DNA of 64,000 bases from Actinomycetota bacterium (GCA_947445525.1 CANFDS010000001.1:1-64000); one strand, 5' to 3'. Shown: positions 7,518 through 16,375, counted from the stretch's first letter. Notes: a model not told the origin generated them from the letters alone. Translations and numbers: made by a program.

Positions 7518-9557
7518 CTAGATCTCCCTTCCGAGCTTTTCGCTCTCGTACATGACTGCCTCGAGCTTCCGCGGGGCGACGGCGTCGCCCACCCGGTGCA
7601 CCTCGGGGTGCTGGTCGCGCACCGCGAAGTAGAGATCGTCGACGGGGGCCTTGAGCTGTGCCAGCACGACCGTATCGACGCCGTCGATCACGGCCGGCGG
7701 CGCGCCCCACACCCCGAACAGGTGGACAGTGGCGCCCTCGATCCGATCGACGAACATCTGCGCGGTGATGCGCACGCCCTTCCCCTGCAGCCTCGGCAGG
7801 TTGTGCGGGAAGTCTCCCGTCTTGAGCGTATCCTCGCCGAGGAAGAGGTGCGGCGTGACGATGTCGACCGAGACGCCGGCGTCAGACAGCAGCTCCGCGA
7901 GGCCGAGCGGCCAGTAGCCGGCCGACTCGTCGAGGATCAGCACCTTCTTGCCGAGGGCGTGCGGGTCGGCGACGACGCGCTTCGCCGCGCTGCCCATGTC
8001 CAGCACGTTGTCCTGCTCGGCGCCGGGGATGCCTGGACGGCCGGGATGGAACTGGCTGAAGCCGGTGCGGTCCCAGCGCGAGCCGGTGGCGATCACGATC
8101 GTGTCGGGCGAGCCAGACTTGAGCACGTCGGGGGTCGCCTCGTGGCCGAGGCGGACGTCGACCCCGAGGCGGGCGAGCGGCTTGGCGAGGTTCTCGATGC
8201 CCACGGCCCACTCCGTGCGAGTCGGCATCTGAGCGAGCAGGCGCAGGTGCCCGCCCAGCTCGGCCTCCTTCTCCAGCAGCACGACCTTGTGGCCGCGCTC
8301 TGCCGCCACCTTCGCGACATGCATGCCGGCAGGTCCGCCGCCAACGACGATCACGCGCTTGCTGCCCCCGGCCGCCGGCTTCAACGTGCCGACTCCCCAC
8401 TCGCGCTCCCGGCTCACGGTCGGGTTCATCACGCACACCACCTCGCGCTGGTCGAACGCGCGGGAGAGGCACACGTTGGCGCCGATGCACTTGGTGATCT
8501 CGTCGTAGCGGCCCTGCTGCGCCTTTGTCACGAGCTGCGGGTCGGCCATCTGCGCGCGCGTCATGGCGACCATGTCGGCGCTGCCGCTGGCGATCGCGTC
8601 GTTCGCCATGCGCGGGTCGAGGATGCGCCCGATGATGAACACCTTGGCGCGGTCGCCGACGACGTCCTTCGCCCGCTTGCCGAACGGGATCATGAAGCCC
8701 TGCGGGACATTCATGTTGGCGACCGCCATGTGCATCGTGTGGTAGCCGCCGCCGGAGATATTGAAGTAGTCGAACAGGCCGGTGGCCGCCAGGATCTCGA
8801 GGCCCTCCTCGCTCTCCTCGCCGGTGATGCCGGCGTCGCCCATGAACTCGTCGAAGGACATGCGCAGGCCGACGGTGATCTCACGGCCGACCTTCGCGCG
8901 GATCGATTCCGCGATCTCGATCGCGAAGCGGCAGCGGTTGGCGGTGGAGCCGCCGTACTCGTCCGTGCGGAAGTTGTAGGCCTTCGAGAAGAACTGGCCC
9001 ACGAGATAGGAGTGGGCGCCGTGGATCTCGACGCCGTTGAGGCCGGAGACACGGACATTGTCGGCCGACTCGCCGAACGCTTTGACGACGTCGAGGATGT
9101 GCGCCTTCTCCATCACCATCGGCACCTCGCGGTGCACCACCGACGGTACGCGCGAGGCCGCCCACAGCGGGTGCCAGTTGTCGTGCACCATCGTGCCCTT
9201 GTCGTGCACGCCCGCCGCGAACAGCTGCACGAACTGCTTGGCGCCGTACGGGGCGATGCTTTCGGCCAGCTTCGCGTACTGCGCGATCGCCCGCTTGTCG
9301 TGCGCCGAGCAGCCCATGTAGAACGAGCCCTTCGACAGCGGGTGGCCCGCCTGCTGCTCGGTGATCAGCAGCGCCGTCCCGCCCTTCGCCCGCTCGGTGT
9401 AGTAGGCGATGTGCTTCTCGCCGAGCACGTGGTTCTCGCCGTAGAGGATTGTCTGCGCCGTCTGCATGATGCGGTGCTTGACGCGCGTCGGGCCGATGTC
9501 GAGCGGCTGCCAGAGGTGGGTCAGCTCGGCTGTTGGCGTCGGGGCGGTTGCGGTCAC
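7518..9557 (-). CDS. OYE-like FMN / FAD-binding oxidoreductase of the trimethylamine dehydrogenase family
   Basis: This 679-residue fusion has an N-terminal Old Yellow Enzyme TIM barrel (residues 10-350, HGAHSYL at 179-185), an iron-sulfur segment (357-375) and a C-terminal FAD/NAD domain with GGGPAGM at 406. This is the layout of trimethylamine/dimethylamine dehydrogenases, N-methylproline demethylases and 2,4-dienoyl-CoA reductase. The 4Fe-4S spacing C-x2-C-x2-C-x11-C is preserved, but the second ligand is Ala360 (CIGANVC). The GTG start overlaps the stop of the phosphotriesterase-like gene by four bases. A demethylase or enoate-reductase role is inferred. Confidence 0.85.
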   Translation of the reverse strand: MTATAPTPTAELTHLWQPLDIGPTRVKHRIMQTAQTILYGENHVLGEKHIAYYTERAKGGTALLITEQQAGHPLSKGSFYMGCSAHDKRAIAQYAKLAESIAPYGAKQFVQLFAAGVHDKGTMVHDNWHPLWAASRVPSVVHREVPMVMEKAHILDVVKAFGESADNVRVSGLNGVEIHGAHSYLVGQFFSKAYNFRTDEYGGSTANRCRFAIEIAESIRAKVGREITVGLRMSFDEFMGDAGITGEESEEGLEILAATGLFDYFNISGGGYHTMHMAVANMNVPQGFMIPFGKRAKDVVGDRAKVFIIGRILDPRMANDAIASGSADMVAMTRAQMADPQLVTKAQQGRYDEITKCIGANVCLSRAFDQREVVCVMNPTVSREREWGVGTLKPAAGGSKRVIVVGGGPAGMHVAKVAAERGHKVVLLEKEAELGGHLRLLAQMPTRTEWAVGIENLAKPLARLGVDVRLGHEATPDVLKSGSPDTIVIATGSRWDRTGFSQFHPGRPGIPGAEQDNVLDMGSAAKRVVADPHALGKKVLILDESAGYWPLGLAELLSDAGVSVDIVTPHLFLGEDTLKTGDFPHNLPRLQGKGVRITAQMFVDRIEGATVHLFGVWGAPPAVIDGVDTVVLAQLKAPVDDLYFAVRDQHPEVHRVGDAVAPRKLEAVMYESEKLGREI

Positions 9558-10645
9558 GCGGGGCCTCCGTGGGCGCGGGTCGTGGCTAGGGCGGGGGTTG
9601 CGGCCGTCAGCAGCCGTGCAGGGTTAGCGACGGTGATGCGGTCGATGTCGGCTCGTGAGACGCCGGCCTCCTCGAGCCAGCGCGTCACGTGCAGCGGGAT
9701 GTGCCCGTAGCCGGCGCCACCGAAGCTGCGCAACTGCACGCGGTAGCAGGCGTCGTGCGAGACGAGGATGCGGTCGCCGTAGCCGTCGCCCACCAGCCGG
9801 GCGATCGCGGCGACGACGTCCTGATCCCGCGGCTCGCGGTAGCCGCCCCAGCTCTCATAGAGGAACTCGGCCCCGAAGCGGTCGAACTGGATGGTGGCGC
9901 CGGTGTCGGCGCAGGCACGCTGGTAGTCGAGGCTGTGCGCGGTGTGGCTCTGGTGCCCGAGGATGACGCGGGTCGGATCGGCGCCGGCGGCGGCGAGGAT
10001 GCCGACGATCTCGGGGCCGCGCTGCTCGTGCGGGATCGGGCAGTGGATGGTGATGGCGAGGCCGGTCTCCTGCTGGGCGAGGGCGGCGGCGCGGAGCACC
10101 TTCGCCTCGTCGGGGTGGATGCCGTCGCTGATGCCGAGCTCGCCGATGATGCCGGGCCGGACGCCGGTGCCGCCGATGCCGTCGCGGATCTCGGCGACGA
10201 GCAAGGCCGCCAGCTCCTCCTCGCCGGCGGCGGCCACGCTGGGCGTGTGCGTCGGCTGCACGTACCAGCCGCAGCCGCACACGATGCGGACGCCCGTCCG
10301 CTCGGAGAGGCGGCGCAGCGCGGCCGGGTCACGCCCGATCGAGTCGAGGCTGACGTCAACCAGAGTGCCGCCCCCCGCCTCGGCGAACCAGCGCAGCTCC
10401 TGCGCGGCGACCTCCTCGTCGGTGAAGACGAGGTTGTCGCGGAAGGCCATCGGGTCGCGGTAGACCTCGGCGAAGGTGTCGGCGCGCACGGTCTCGCCGA
10501 CGAGCGCGCGCTTGTGCGGGGGCGCCGGCAGCAGCCAGGTGCCGAGATCGAAGAAGACGTGCTCGTGCGGGAGCGTCAGGCCGAGCTCGCCGGAGGCGAC
10601 CGGCCCGGTGACGGTCATCACGGTGCCGGCCGCCGGCGCGGTCAC
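9554..10645 (-). CDS. Phosphotriesterase-family metal hydrolase
   Basis: The GTG at 10645 forms a GTGA overlap with the upstream aminotransferase, giving 363 residues, a normal length for the family. The binuclear metal site is visible: His27 and His29 (LPHEH), Glu169 (GELGIS) at the bridging position, His201, His231 and Asp298 (VSHDACY). A bridging Glu instead of carbamylated Lys is typical of the Php/lactonase-like branch rather than organophosphate hydrolases, so lactone or amide hydrolysis is more likely. Confidence 0.87.
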   Translation of the reverse strand: MTAPAAGTVMTVTGPVASGELGLTLPHEHVFFDLGTWLLPAPPHKRALVGETVRADTFAEVYRDPMAFRDNLVFTDEEVAAQELRWFAEAGGGTLVDVSLDSIGRDPAALRRLSERTGVRIVCGCGWYVQPTHTPSVAAAGEEELAALLVAEIRDGIGGTGVRPGIIGELGISDGIHPDEAKVLRAAALAQQETGLAITIHCPIPHEQRGPEIVGILAAAGADPTRVILGHQSHTAHSLDYQRACADTGATIQFDRFGAEFLYESWGGYREPRDQDVVAAIARLVGDGYGDRILVSHDACYRVQLRSFGGAGYGHIPLHVTRWLEEAGVSRADIDRITVANPARLLTAATPALATTRAHGGPA

Positions 10646-12030
10646 GCGTGCCACCGGCGGTCGACCTCGTCGAGGGCCGCGTCGAAGGCGGCGAGGCCCA
10701 CCTCGATCTCGGCGTCCGTGACGGTGAACGGCGGCGCCACCTTGATCGTGTTCGGGACGAACCCGCCGAGGAAGACGCCCCGCTTCGCGCACTCGGCGGC
10801 GACGACGTTGTTGGGCGCGGCCGAGAGGTCGCCGAGGAACGCGGTGGCCCGATCCTCCGCGACGATCGGCCGGCGGTCGGCGCCGACGAGATCGACGGCC
10901 CAGTAGAAGCCGCGGCCCGAGATGCGCCCGATCGACGGATGCCGGGCCGCAAGCTCGCCGAGGCGCCGCCCCAGCTCGACCCCGCGGGTGCGCACACGCG
11001 CCACCATGTCGGCCTCGAGCATCGCCTCGATGTTGCCGACGATCGATGCGCACACCAGTGGGTGGGCGTCGTGGGTCGACCCCGACCACCAGCGCGCACG
11101 GTCGAACCACTCGCCGATCTCGATGTTCGTGACAACGCCGCCGACCGGCAGCGCGCAGCCGTTGATGCCCTTGCCGACGACCATCAGGTCGGGCACCAGG
11201 CCGCCCGGCACGGTCTCGTAGCCGAACCACTCGCCCAGCCGCCCGAACCCGGTCAGCACCTCGTCGGCGATCCAGAGGATCGCGTAGCGGCGCGCCAGCT
11301 CGACGAGGCCGCGGTTGTAGCGGTCGGGCGGCAGCAGCCCGCCGGCCCCGAACATCGTCTCGGTGATGATCGCGGCGATGTTCTCGGGCCCGGTCTCGAG
11401 GATGATCCGCTCGGTCTCGAGCAGGGACGGCAGCGGGTCGCGCGCGTCGTCGAAGAACTCCGGCTGCGGGATCGCGACGACGTTGGCGCCGGCCGCGCCC
11501 GGGACGTCGAGCACAGCGTCGCGCCGGTCGTCGGGGGTGATGTTGCCGCGGTAGCCGCGCAGCTGTGTCGCGCCGGGCACGAGGCCGTGATAGCTCGCCG
11601 CCTGCGTCAGGATCACGGGCCTGCCCGTGAAGAGCCGGGCCATCGCCATCGCCACCTCGGCGCCCTCGGTGCCCGACGAGAGGATGCGGATGCGCCCTGC
11701 CCACGATGCCGGCGCGCCCAGGACATCCTCGAGCACGAGCTTCGCCGCACGCGCCCGGTAGTCGGTCGCCATGCCAAAGAAGACGTGGCCGTAGCGCTCC
11801 ATCGCGCGCACGATCTCGGCATGCACGCGCGGATGGCGGTGCCCCATGGAGTCGGAGATCAGCTGGCTCTGGAAGTCGAGCAGCCGCGCACCGCCGGCCA
11901 GCACGAGGTAGTTGCCGTCGGCCCGCTCGACGCCTGTGAAGGCGTACTCGGACTGGGCCTGCACGTTGTGGAGGTAGTACGAGCGATCCCAGCGCTCGAT
12001 CTCACCCCAGTCGATATCGAGATCAGCCAT
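10642..12030 (-). CDS. Class III PLP-dependent aminotransferase
   Basis: This 462-residue omega-amino acid/amine transaminase fold enzyme has the PLP-binding lysine Lys287 (VVGKGING), Asp256 (IADEVLTGFGR) and the early motif SSGTEGAEVA. It would deaminate an amine or omega-amino acid with pyruvate or 2-oxoglutarate as acceptor. It is the first gene of the eight-gene catabolic block. No Shine-Dalgarno sequence precedes the ATG; instead a promoter places the likely transcript start on the ATG itself. Confidence 0.88.
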   Translation of the reverse strand: MADLDIDWGEIERWDRSYYLHNVQAQSEYAFTGVERADGNYLVLAGGARLLDFQSQLISDSMGHRHPRVHAEIVRAMERYGHVFFGMATDYRARAAKLVLEDVLGAPASWAGRIRILSSGTEGAEVAMAMARLFTGRPVILTQAASYHGLVPGATQLRGYRGNITPDDRRDAVLDVPGAAGANVVAIPQPEFFDDARDPLPSLLETERIILETGPENIAAIITETMFGAGGLLPPDRYNRGLVELARRYAILWIADEVLTGFGRLGEWFGYETVPGGLVPDLMVVGKGINGCALPVGGVVTNIEIGEWFDRARWWSGSTHDAHPLVCASIVGNIEAMLEADMVARVRTRGVELGRRLGELAARHPSIGRISGRGFYWAVDLVGADRRPIVAEDRATAFLGDLSAAPNNVVAAECAKRGVFLGGFVPNTIKVAPPFTVTDAEIEVGLAAFDAALDEVDRRWHA

Positions 12031-12037
12031 GCGGACT

Positions 12038-12067
12038 AGCTTACGAGACCCTGCGCGGCAGGGTCAA
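12038..12067 (-). promoter_or_regulatory. Leaderless promoter with an operator-like inverted repeat
   Basis: TTGACC (12062-12067) and TAAGCT (12038-12043) are 18 bases apart on the minus strand. The -10 box ends seven bases before the aminotransferase ATG, predicting a leaderless transcript. An 8-bp perfect inverted repeat (12047-12054 and 12058-12065, loop 3) fills the spacer and part of the -35 box. It could be a repressor operator. Read as RNA from dppF it could also act as a hairpin terminator. Confidence 0.55.
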
Positions 12068-12079
12068 CCGAGCTACAGG

Positions 12080-13156
12080 CTAGACGCCCGCCGCGAGCCG
12101 GGCGGCGCGGTAGTCGGCGCGGCGCTGCTCGCGCGTGCGCTCGATCTCTTCCTCGGTCAGGTCGCCCTCGGTCATCCGCCAGCACCGCGCGAAGTGGTCG
12201 TTCTGGCCGGCCATCGTGAGACGCTGTGGCTCCTGCCGGCAGCGATCCTTGACGTACGGGCAGCGGGTGGCGAGGTAGCAGCCCTGCGGCAGGTTGATCG
12301 GGCTGGGGATCTCGCCCTCCAGCCGCTCGGCGCGGTTGGACTGATCGCGCCGCTGCTTCGGGTCGGGCCGGAGCACCGAGGCGAGCAGCGCCCGGCTGTA
12401 CGGATGGCGCGGATGGTTGAAGATCTCCTCGCGGCTGCCGAGCTCGACTACCTGGCTCAGGTACATGATCGCGACGCGGTCGCAGATCGAGCGCACGAGC
12501 GCGAGGTCGTGGGAGATGAAGATGTAGGTGAGCCCGAGCTCCCGCTGGAGGCGCTTCAGCAGCGCCATGATCTCGGCCTCCGCCTCGGGCGGCAGCGCCG
12601 AGGTCGGCTCGTCGAGAACGACGAGCTTGGGGTTGGTCGAGATCGCGCGGGCAATCGACGCGCGCTGAAGGGCGCCGGGCGAGAGCATCGCCGGAATCGC
12701 GTCGGCGACCGATGGCGGCAGGCCGACCAGCGCGAGCAGCTCCAGCGACCGCTCGCGGCGCTGCTGCTTCGACATGTCGGTGTGGATGCGCAGCGGCTCG
12801 ACGATCTGCTTCCAGATCGTGATCTGCGGGTTGAGCGCATCGAACGGCTCCTGGAACACGATCTGCATGTCGGTGCGCAGGTGCCGCACCTCGGCGCCCG
12901 TCATCTTGGTGACGTCGCGGCCCTCGAAGATTACCTCGCCGGCGGTTGGGTTGATCAGCCGGAGCACGCAGCGACCGAGCGTCGTCTTGCCAGAGCCGGA
13001 CTCGCCGATCACGCCCAGGGTCTCGCCCTTGTACAGCGTCAGGTCGACATCCGAGCAGGCGTGCACGACGGCCTTGGTGCCGGGAATCGTGAACTGCTTG
13101 ACGAGCCCCTTGATGTCGACGAGGACTTCCCGGGTATCGGTGGCGGCTTCGGTCAT
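12080..13156 (-). CDS. Peptide-type ABC importer ATP-binding protein (DppF-like)
   Basis: This 358-residue ATPase is the second ATPase of the importer. It has Walker A GESGSGKTT (51-59), Walker B VVLDEPTSAL and the C-terminal oligopeptide/dipeptide ATPase extension with its Cys cluster (YLATRCPYVKDRC). The ABC signature is unusual: LSPGALQR replaces the LSGGQ-type motif, and the D-loop reads SALPPE rather than SALD. It follows dppD by 9 bases and ends the transporter block. Confidence 0.88.
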   Translation of the reverse strand: MTEAATDTREVLVDIKGLVKQFTIPGTKAVVHACSDVDLTLYKGETLGVIGESGSGKTTLGRCVLRLINPTAGEVIFEGRDVTKMTGAEVRHLRTDMQIVFQEPFDALNPQITIWKQIVEPLRIHTDMSKQQRRERSLELLALVGLPPSVADAIPAMLSPGALQRASIARAISTNPKLVVLDEPTSALPPEAEAEIMALLKRLQRELGLTYIFISHDLALVRSICDRVAIMYLSQVVELGSREEIFNHPRHPYSRALLASVLRPDPKQRRDQSNRAERLEGEIPSPINLPQGCYLATRCPYVKDRCRQEPQRLTMAGQNDHFARCWRMTEGDLTEEEIERTREQRRADYRAARLAAGV

Positions 13157-13165
13157 GCCGTCTCC

Positions 13166-14212
13166 TTAGTGGCCCGACGCTTCAGCGCCGAGGAGCTGGG
13201 TACGGACGGTCTCGGTCACGGTGGCGGTGCGGTGACAGCGAGAGAAATGGCCGGGCACGACCTCGACGAAGTCGGGGTGCACCGTGGTGCAGCCGTCCTC
13301 GACCGTGCTGAAGGGGCAGCGGTTGTGGAGCAGGCAGCCCGTGGGGAGCTGACGGCCGTCCACGGGGAAGCCGGTGAGTTGCAGCCGCTTGTCGGCGATG
13401 CCGCGCTGCGCCGCCAGGAGCGCCGCGCTCGCGGGGTAGCTCGGCTGCTCGAAGAAGCGCTCGGTGGGCGCCTCCTCGACGACCTCGCCGGCGTGCATCA
13501 CGTAGACGCGGTCGCAGTAGTTGGCGACGATCGACAGGTTCTGCGTGACGACGAGCAGGCTCGACCCGACCTCGTCGACGGCGTGCCGCAGGTCGTCGAG
13601 CACCTGCGCCTGCACCGTCACGTCGAGGCCGCTGGTCGGCTCGTCGGCAATCAGCAGCCGTGGCGAGCAGGCGAGGGCCATTGCGATGAGCACGCGCTGG
13701 GCCATGCCGCCGGACAGCTCGTGCGGGAATGCCCGCAGGCGGCGCACGGGGTCGTTGATGCCGACGATCTCGAGCAGCTCGATCGCTCGGGCGAGCGCCT
13801 GCTCCTCGGTCGCCTCGCGATGCGCCGTGTACATCGTGACCAGCTGCTCACCGAGGCGCATCACCGGGTTGAGCGCGCCGCGGGGGTTCTGCGTCACGAG
13901 GCCGATGGCGCTGCCACGCACCTTGCGCCACTCCTCGTCGGACAGCCCATTCATCCCCTCGGGCGTCGCCGAGTAGAGCTGCTCGCCCTCGAAGTGGACG
14001 CTGCCACCGACGATCTTGCCGCTGCGCCGGGTCAGGCCGAGGACACCGAACATGGTGGACGACTTGCCCGAGCCGGACTCGCCGACGATGCCGACAACCT
14101 CGCCGCGGCGCACGTTGAACGAGACGTCGTTGACGGCGCTGTTGACCGACCCGACCTGCCGGTACTGGATGCTCAGGTTGCGGACGTCGAGGAGGAAGTC
14201 GCTCTCGGCCAC
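13166..14212 (-). CDS. Peptide-type ABC importer ATP-binding protein (DppD-like)
   Basis: The GTG at 14212 (VAESDFLLDV) lies two bases after the permease stop and gives 348 residues. Walker A GESGSGKSS, the normal signature LSGGMAQRV, Walker B LLIADEPTSGLD and the Cys-containing tail (GCLLHNRCPF) are all intact. It pairs with the DppF-like subunit, so one ATP site of the heterodimer carries a normal signature and the other an altered one. Confidence 0.9.
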   Translation of the reverse strand: MAESDFLLDVRNLSIQYRQVGSVNSAVNDVSFNVRRGEVVGIVGESGSGKSSTMFGVLGLTRRSGKIVGGSVHFEGEQLYSATPEGMNGLSDEEWRKVRGSAIGLVTQNPRGALNPVMRLGEQLVTMYTAHREATEEQALARAIELLEIVGINDPVRRLRAFPHELSGGMAQRVLIAMALACSPRLLIADEPTSGLDVTVQAQVLDDLRHAVDEVGSSLLVVTQNLSIVANYCDRVYVMHAGEVVEEAPTERFFEQPSYPASAALLAAQRGIADKRLQLTGFPVDGRQLPTGCLLHNRCPFSTVEDGCTTVHPDFVEVVPGHFSRCHRTATVTETVRTQLLGAEASGH

Positions 14213-14214
14213 GG

Positions 14215-15141
14215 CTACGTCCGCCTCAGGAAGATGTCCTGGAGCGCCTCGCCGACGACCGCGAAGCCGAACACGCAGGCCGACATGGCGAGGCCCGGGA
14301 ACACCGAGGGCCACCACTGGCCGATGATGATGCCGTCCTTGCCGGCGGCGATCATGCTGCCCCACTCCGGCGTCGGCGGCTGGACACCGGCGCCGATGAA
14401 CGAGAGGCCGGCGGTGATGATGATCGAGTAGCCGAAGGTGATCGACGCCTGCGCGAAGCCTGGCGTCATCGCGTTCGGCAGCACATGCCGGATCGCAATC
14501 GACGCACCTCGGTCACCAGTGGCTCGTGCCGCCTCCACGAATGTCCGTTCTCGCAGCGAGAGGACTTCGGAACGAATCAGGCGCAGGTAGATCGGCACGT
14601 TGAGCAGCGCGATCACGATCACGATCACGATGTACGATCGCCCGAAGCCGACGACGACCACGATCGCGAGCACGAACAGGGGAAACGCCTGCACCGTGTC
14701 GGAGGTGCGCATCACGAGCTCGCCGGCGAAACCGCGGAAGAAGCTTGCGAGCAGGCCGATCAGTGAGCCGATGATGAGCGACAGCAGCGTCGCCACGACG
14801 GCGATCGTGACGTCGATGCGCGGCGCTGCCAGCACGCGCGAGAAGATGTCGAAGCCGGATGCATCCGTGCCGAACCAGTGCGTACCGCTCGGCGCCTGGT
14901 TGACGTCCGAGGTGGCAGCCGTGGTGTCGAACGGAACCACATACGGGCCGATGATCGCGAGCAGGACGAAGACGAACACGAAGAAGGCGCCGATCTTGGT
15001 GAGCAGGCTGGTCCTGAGAATCGAGACGAAGTGCTCGCGCATCGTCACCGCGCGCACGAGCGCATCGTCGTGCAGCCCCGGGGTGATCTGCGTGTCGAGC
15101 CCGCGCTCGATCTCGATGTTCGGTCCGCCCATCTCGGTCAT
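14215..15141 (-). CDS. Peptide-type ABC importer permease (DppC-like)
   Basis: The ATG at 15141 overlaps the dppB stop as ATGA and gives 308 residues. There is one N-terminal membrane segment, a periplasmic-side loop with HWFGTDASGFDIFSRVL (typical of DppC/OppC), then five membrane segments with the EAA-like coupling loop EAARATG. It forms the translocation channel with the DppB-like protein. Confidence 0.9.
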   Translation of the reverse strand: MTEMGGPNIEIERGLDTQITPGLHDDALVRAVTMREHFVSILRTSLLTKIGAFFVFVFVLLAIIGPYVVPFDTTAATSDVNQAPSGTHWFGTDASGFDIFSRVLAAPRIDVTIAVVATLLSLIIGSLIGLLASFFRGFAGELVMRTSDTVQAFPLFVLAIVVVVGFGRSYIVIVIVIALLNVPIYLRLIRSEVLSLRERTFVEAARATGDRGASIAIRHVLPNAMTPGFAQASITFGYSIIITAGLSFIGAGVQPPTPEWGSMIAAGKDGIIIGQWWPSVFPGLAMSACVFGFAVVGEALQDIFLRRT

Positions 15142-16262
15142 CGTGTACCTCCGTAACGGACCCGCGGATCGAGCACCGCATAGACGATGTCCATGAGCAG
15201 GTAGATGAGCAGCGAGAAGGCGGTCATCACGACGACGGCGCCCTGGATCGCCGGGAAGTCGGTGGCGAGCGTGCGCTGCAGCGAGTACACGCCAAGGCCG
15301 TCGAGCGAGAACACCGTCTCGATCAGCACTGCGCCGCCGAGCATGAAGCCGAAGAGGATGCCCGAGAGCGTGATCACCGGCGAGAGCGAGTTGCGCAGCA
15401 TGTACCAGCGGATCGTCTTGGCGTGGTAGCCGGCAGCCTTGGCGTACAGGATGTAGTCCGAGTTGACAACGCTGAGCACGCTCTGCCTCGTCATCTTGAT
15501 GATCGGGCCGGTGAGCACGAACGCGAGCGTGAAGACAGGGAGACAGTAGTGCCACAGGTTGTTGCCGAACGCCGTCCAGTTGCCCGCTATCAGCGCGTCT
15601 ATCAGCGTGAACCGGGTATGCACGTCGGGCGGGCTGACCTCGGGCGACAGCTGGCCGAGCGGAGCGGGGAACCACTTGAGCAGGAAGAAGAAGACGTAGA
15701 CGAACATCAGGCCCCACCAGAAGTCGGGCTGGGCGCCGGCGAACAGCGAGTAGCCGAGCGTCAGCTTGTCGGGCAGCTCGCCCGGCTTGGCGGCGGCAGC
15801 ACGGCCGACCGGGATCGCGATCAGCAGCGACAGGAAGAACGCCATCACCGTGAGCTGGATCGTGACCGGGAAGCGCTGCGCGATCTCGCTCCAGATGGCG
15901 TCCTGCGTATTCCACGAGACGCCGAAGTCGAAGTGCAGGATCAGGCCCTTGAGGTAACGCCAGAGCTGGGTGCCCTGCGAGACGTCGATGCCGAGCGTGG
16001 CGCGCGCCTGGGCCCGTGCCGCGTCGGTGGCGACGAAGCCGACGACGCGCGAGGTCGGGTCGACCGGCAGCCAGCGCAGCAGGAAGAACGTCCCGATGAC
16101 GACGATCAGCAGCTGCGGGATGAGGAAGCCGAGCCGCTTGAGAATGAAGCGCCCGAGATCGGTGACGAACAGGAAGCCGAGGATCTTCAATGCCCGCTTG
16201 GACGCAGCGCTGCGCTCCCTGACCGGAGCCGGCGCGTTCACGGGTGGGCTGGCGGCTTCCAT
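15138..16262 (-). CDS. Peptide-type ABC importer permease (DppB-like)
   Basis: The first gene of the importer operon; the ATG at 16262 (MEAASPP) gives 374 residues. A roughly 45-residue cytoplasmic N-terminal extension precedes the first membrane segment (LIPQLLIVVIGTFFLL), followed by the DppB-type layout of six segments with the coupling loop region near SVVNSDYILYAKAAG. The frame extends further upstream, but that part overlaps the promoter. Confidence 0.87.
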   Translation of the reverse strand: MEAASPPVNAPAPVRERSAASKRALKILGFLFVTDLGRFILKRLGFLIPQLLIVVIGTFFLLRWLPVDPTSRVVGFVATDAARAQARATLGIDVSQGTQLWRYLKGLILHFDFGVSWNTQDAIWSEIAQRFPVTIQLTVMAFFLSLLIAIPVGRAAAAKPGELPDKLTLGYSLFAGAQPDFWWGLMFVYVFFFLLKWFPAPLGQLSPEVSPPDVHTRFTLIDALIAGNWTAFGNNLWHYCLPVFTLAFVLTGPIIKMTRQSVLSVVNSDYILYAKAAGYHAKTIRWYMLRNSLSPVITLSGILFGFMLGGAVLIETVFSLDGLGVYSLQRTLATDFPAIQGAVVVMTAFSLLIYLLMDIVYAVLDPRVRYGGTR

Positions 16263-16311
16263 GGCGTGATGGTTGGTCGACCCCGTGCTCCTGCAGGTCG
16301 AACAGGACGGA

Positions 16312-16340
16312 TGTATACACCACACAACAACCCGCGACAA
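16312..16340 (-). promoter_or_regulatory. Promoter of the dpp-like operon with a TGTATACA palindrome
   Basis: On the minus strand TTGTCG (16335-16340) and TATACA (16312-16317) are 17 bases apart, upstream of dppB. The -10 box is part of the palindrome TGTATACA (16312-16319). Similar short palindromes are operators of GntR/FCD regulators, and one such regulator is encoded at 48879-49565; the link is inference. Confidence 0.5.
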
Positions 16341-16375
16341 CTGACTACCGCACAGCACCGAGGAGGAGGCACCAG

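Noticed and set aside
6414-9710. Open plus-strand frame of more than 1,000 codons antisense to the cupin and flavoenzyme genes
   Set aside because: It is antisense to well-supported genes, its translation is Arg/Val/Glu/His-rich without motifs, and such shadow frames are expected in very GC-rich DNA.
10648-14431. Long plus-strand frames opposite the aminotransferase and ABC genes
   Set aside because: Shadow of GC-third-position bias on the coding strand.
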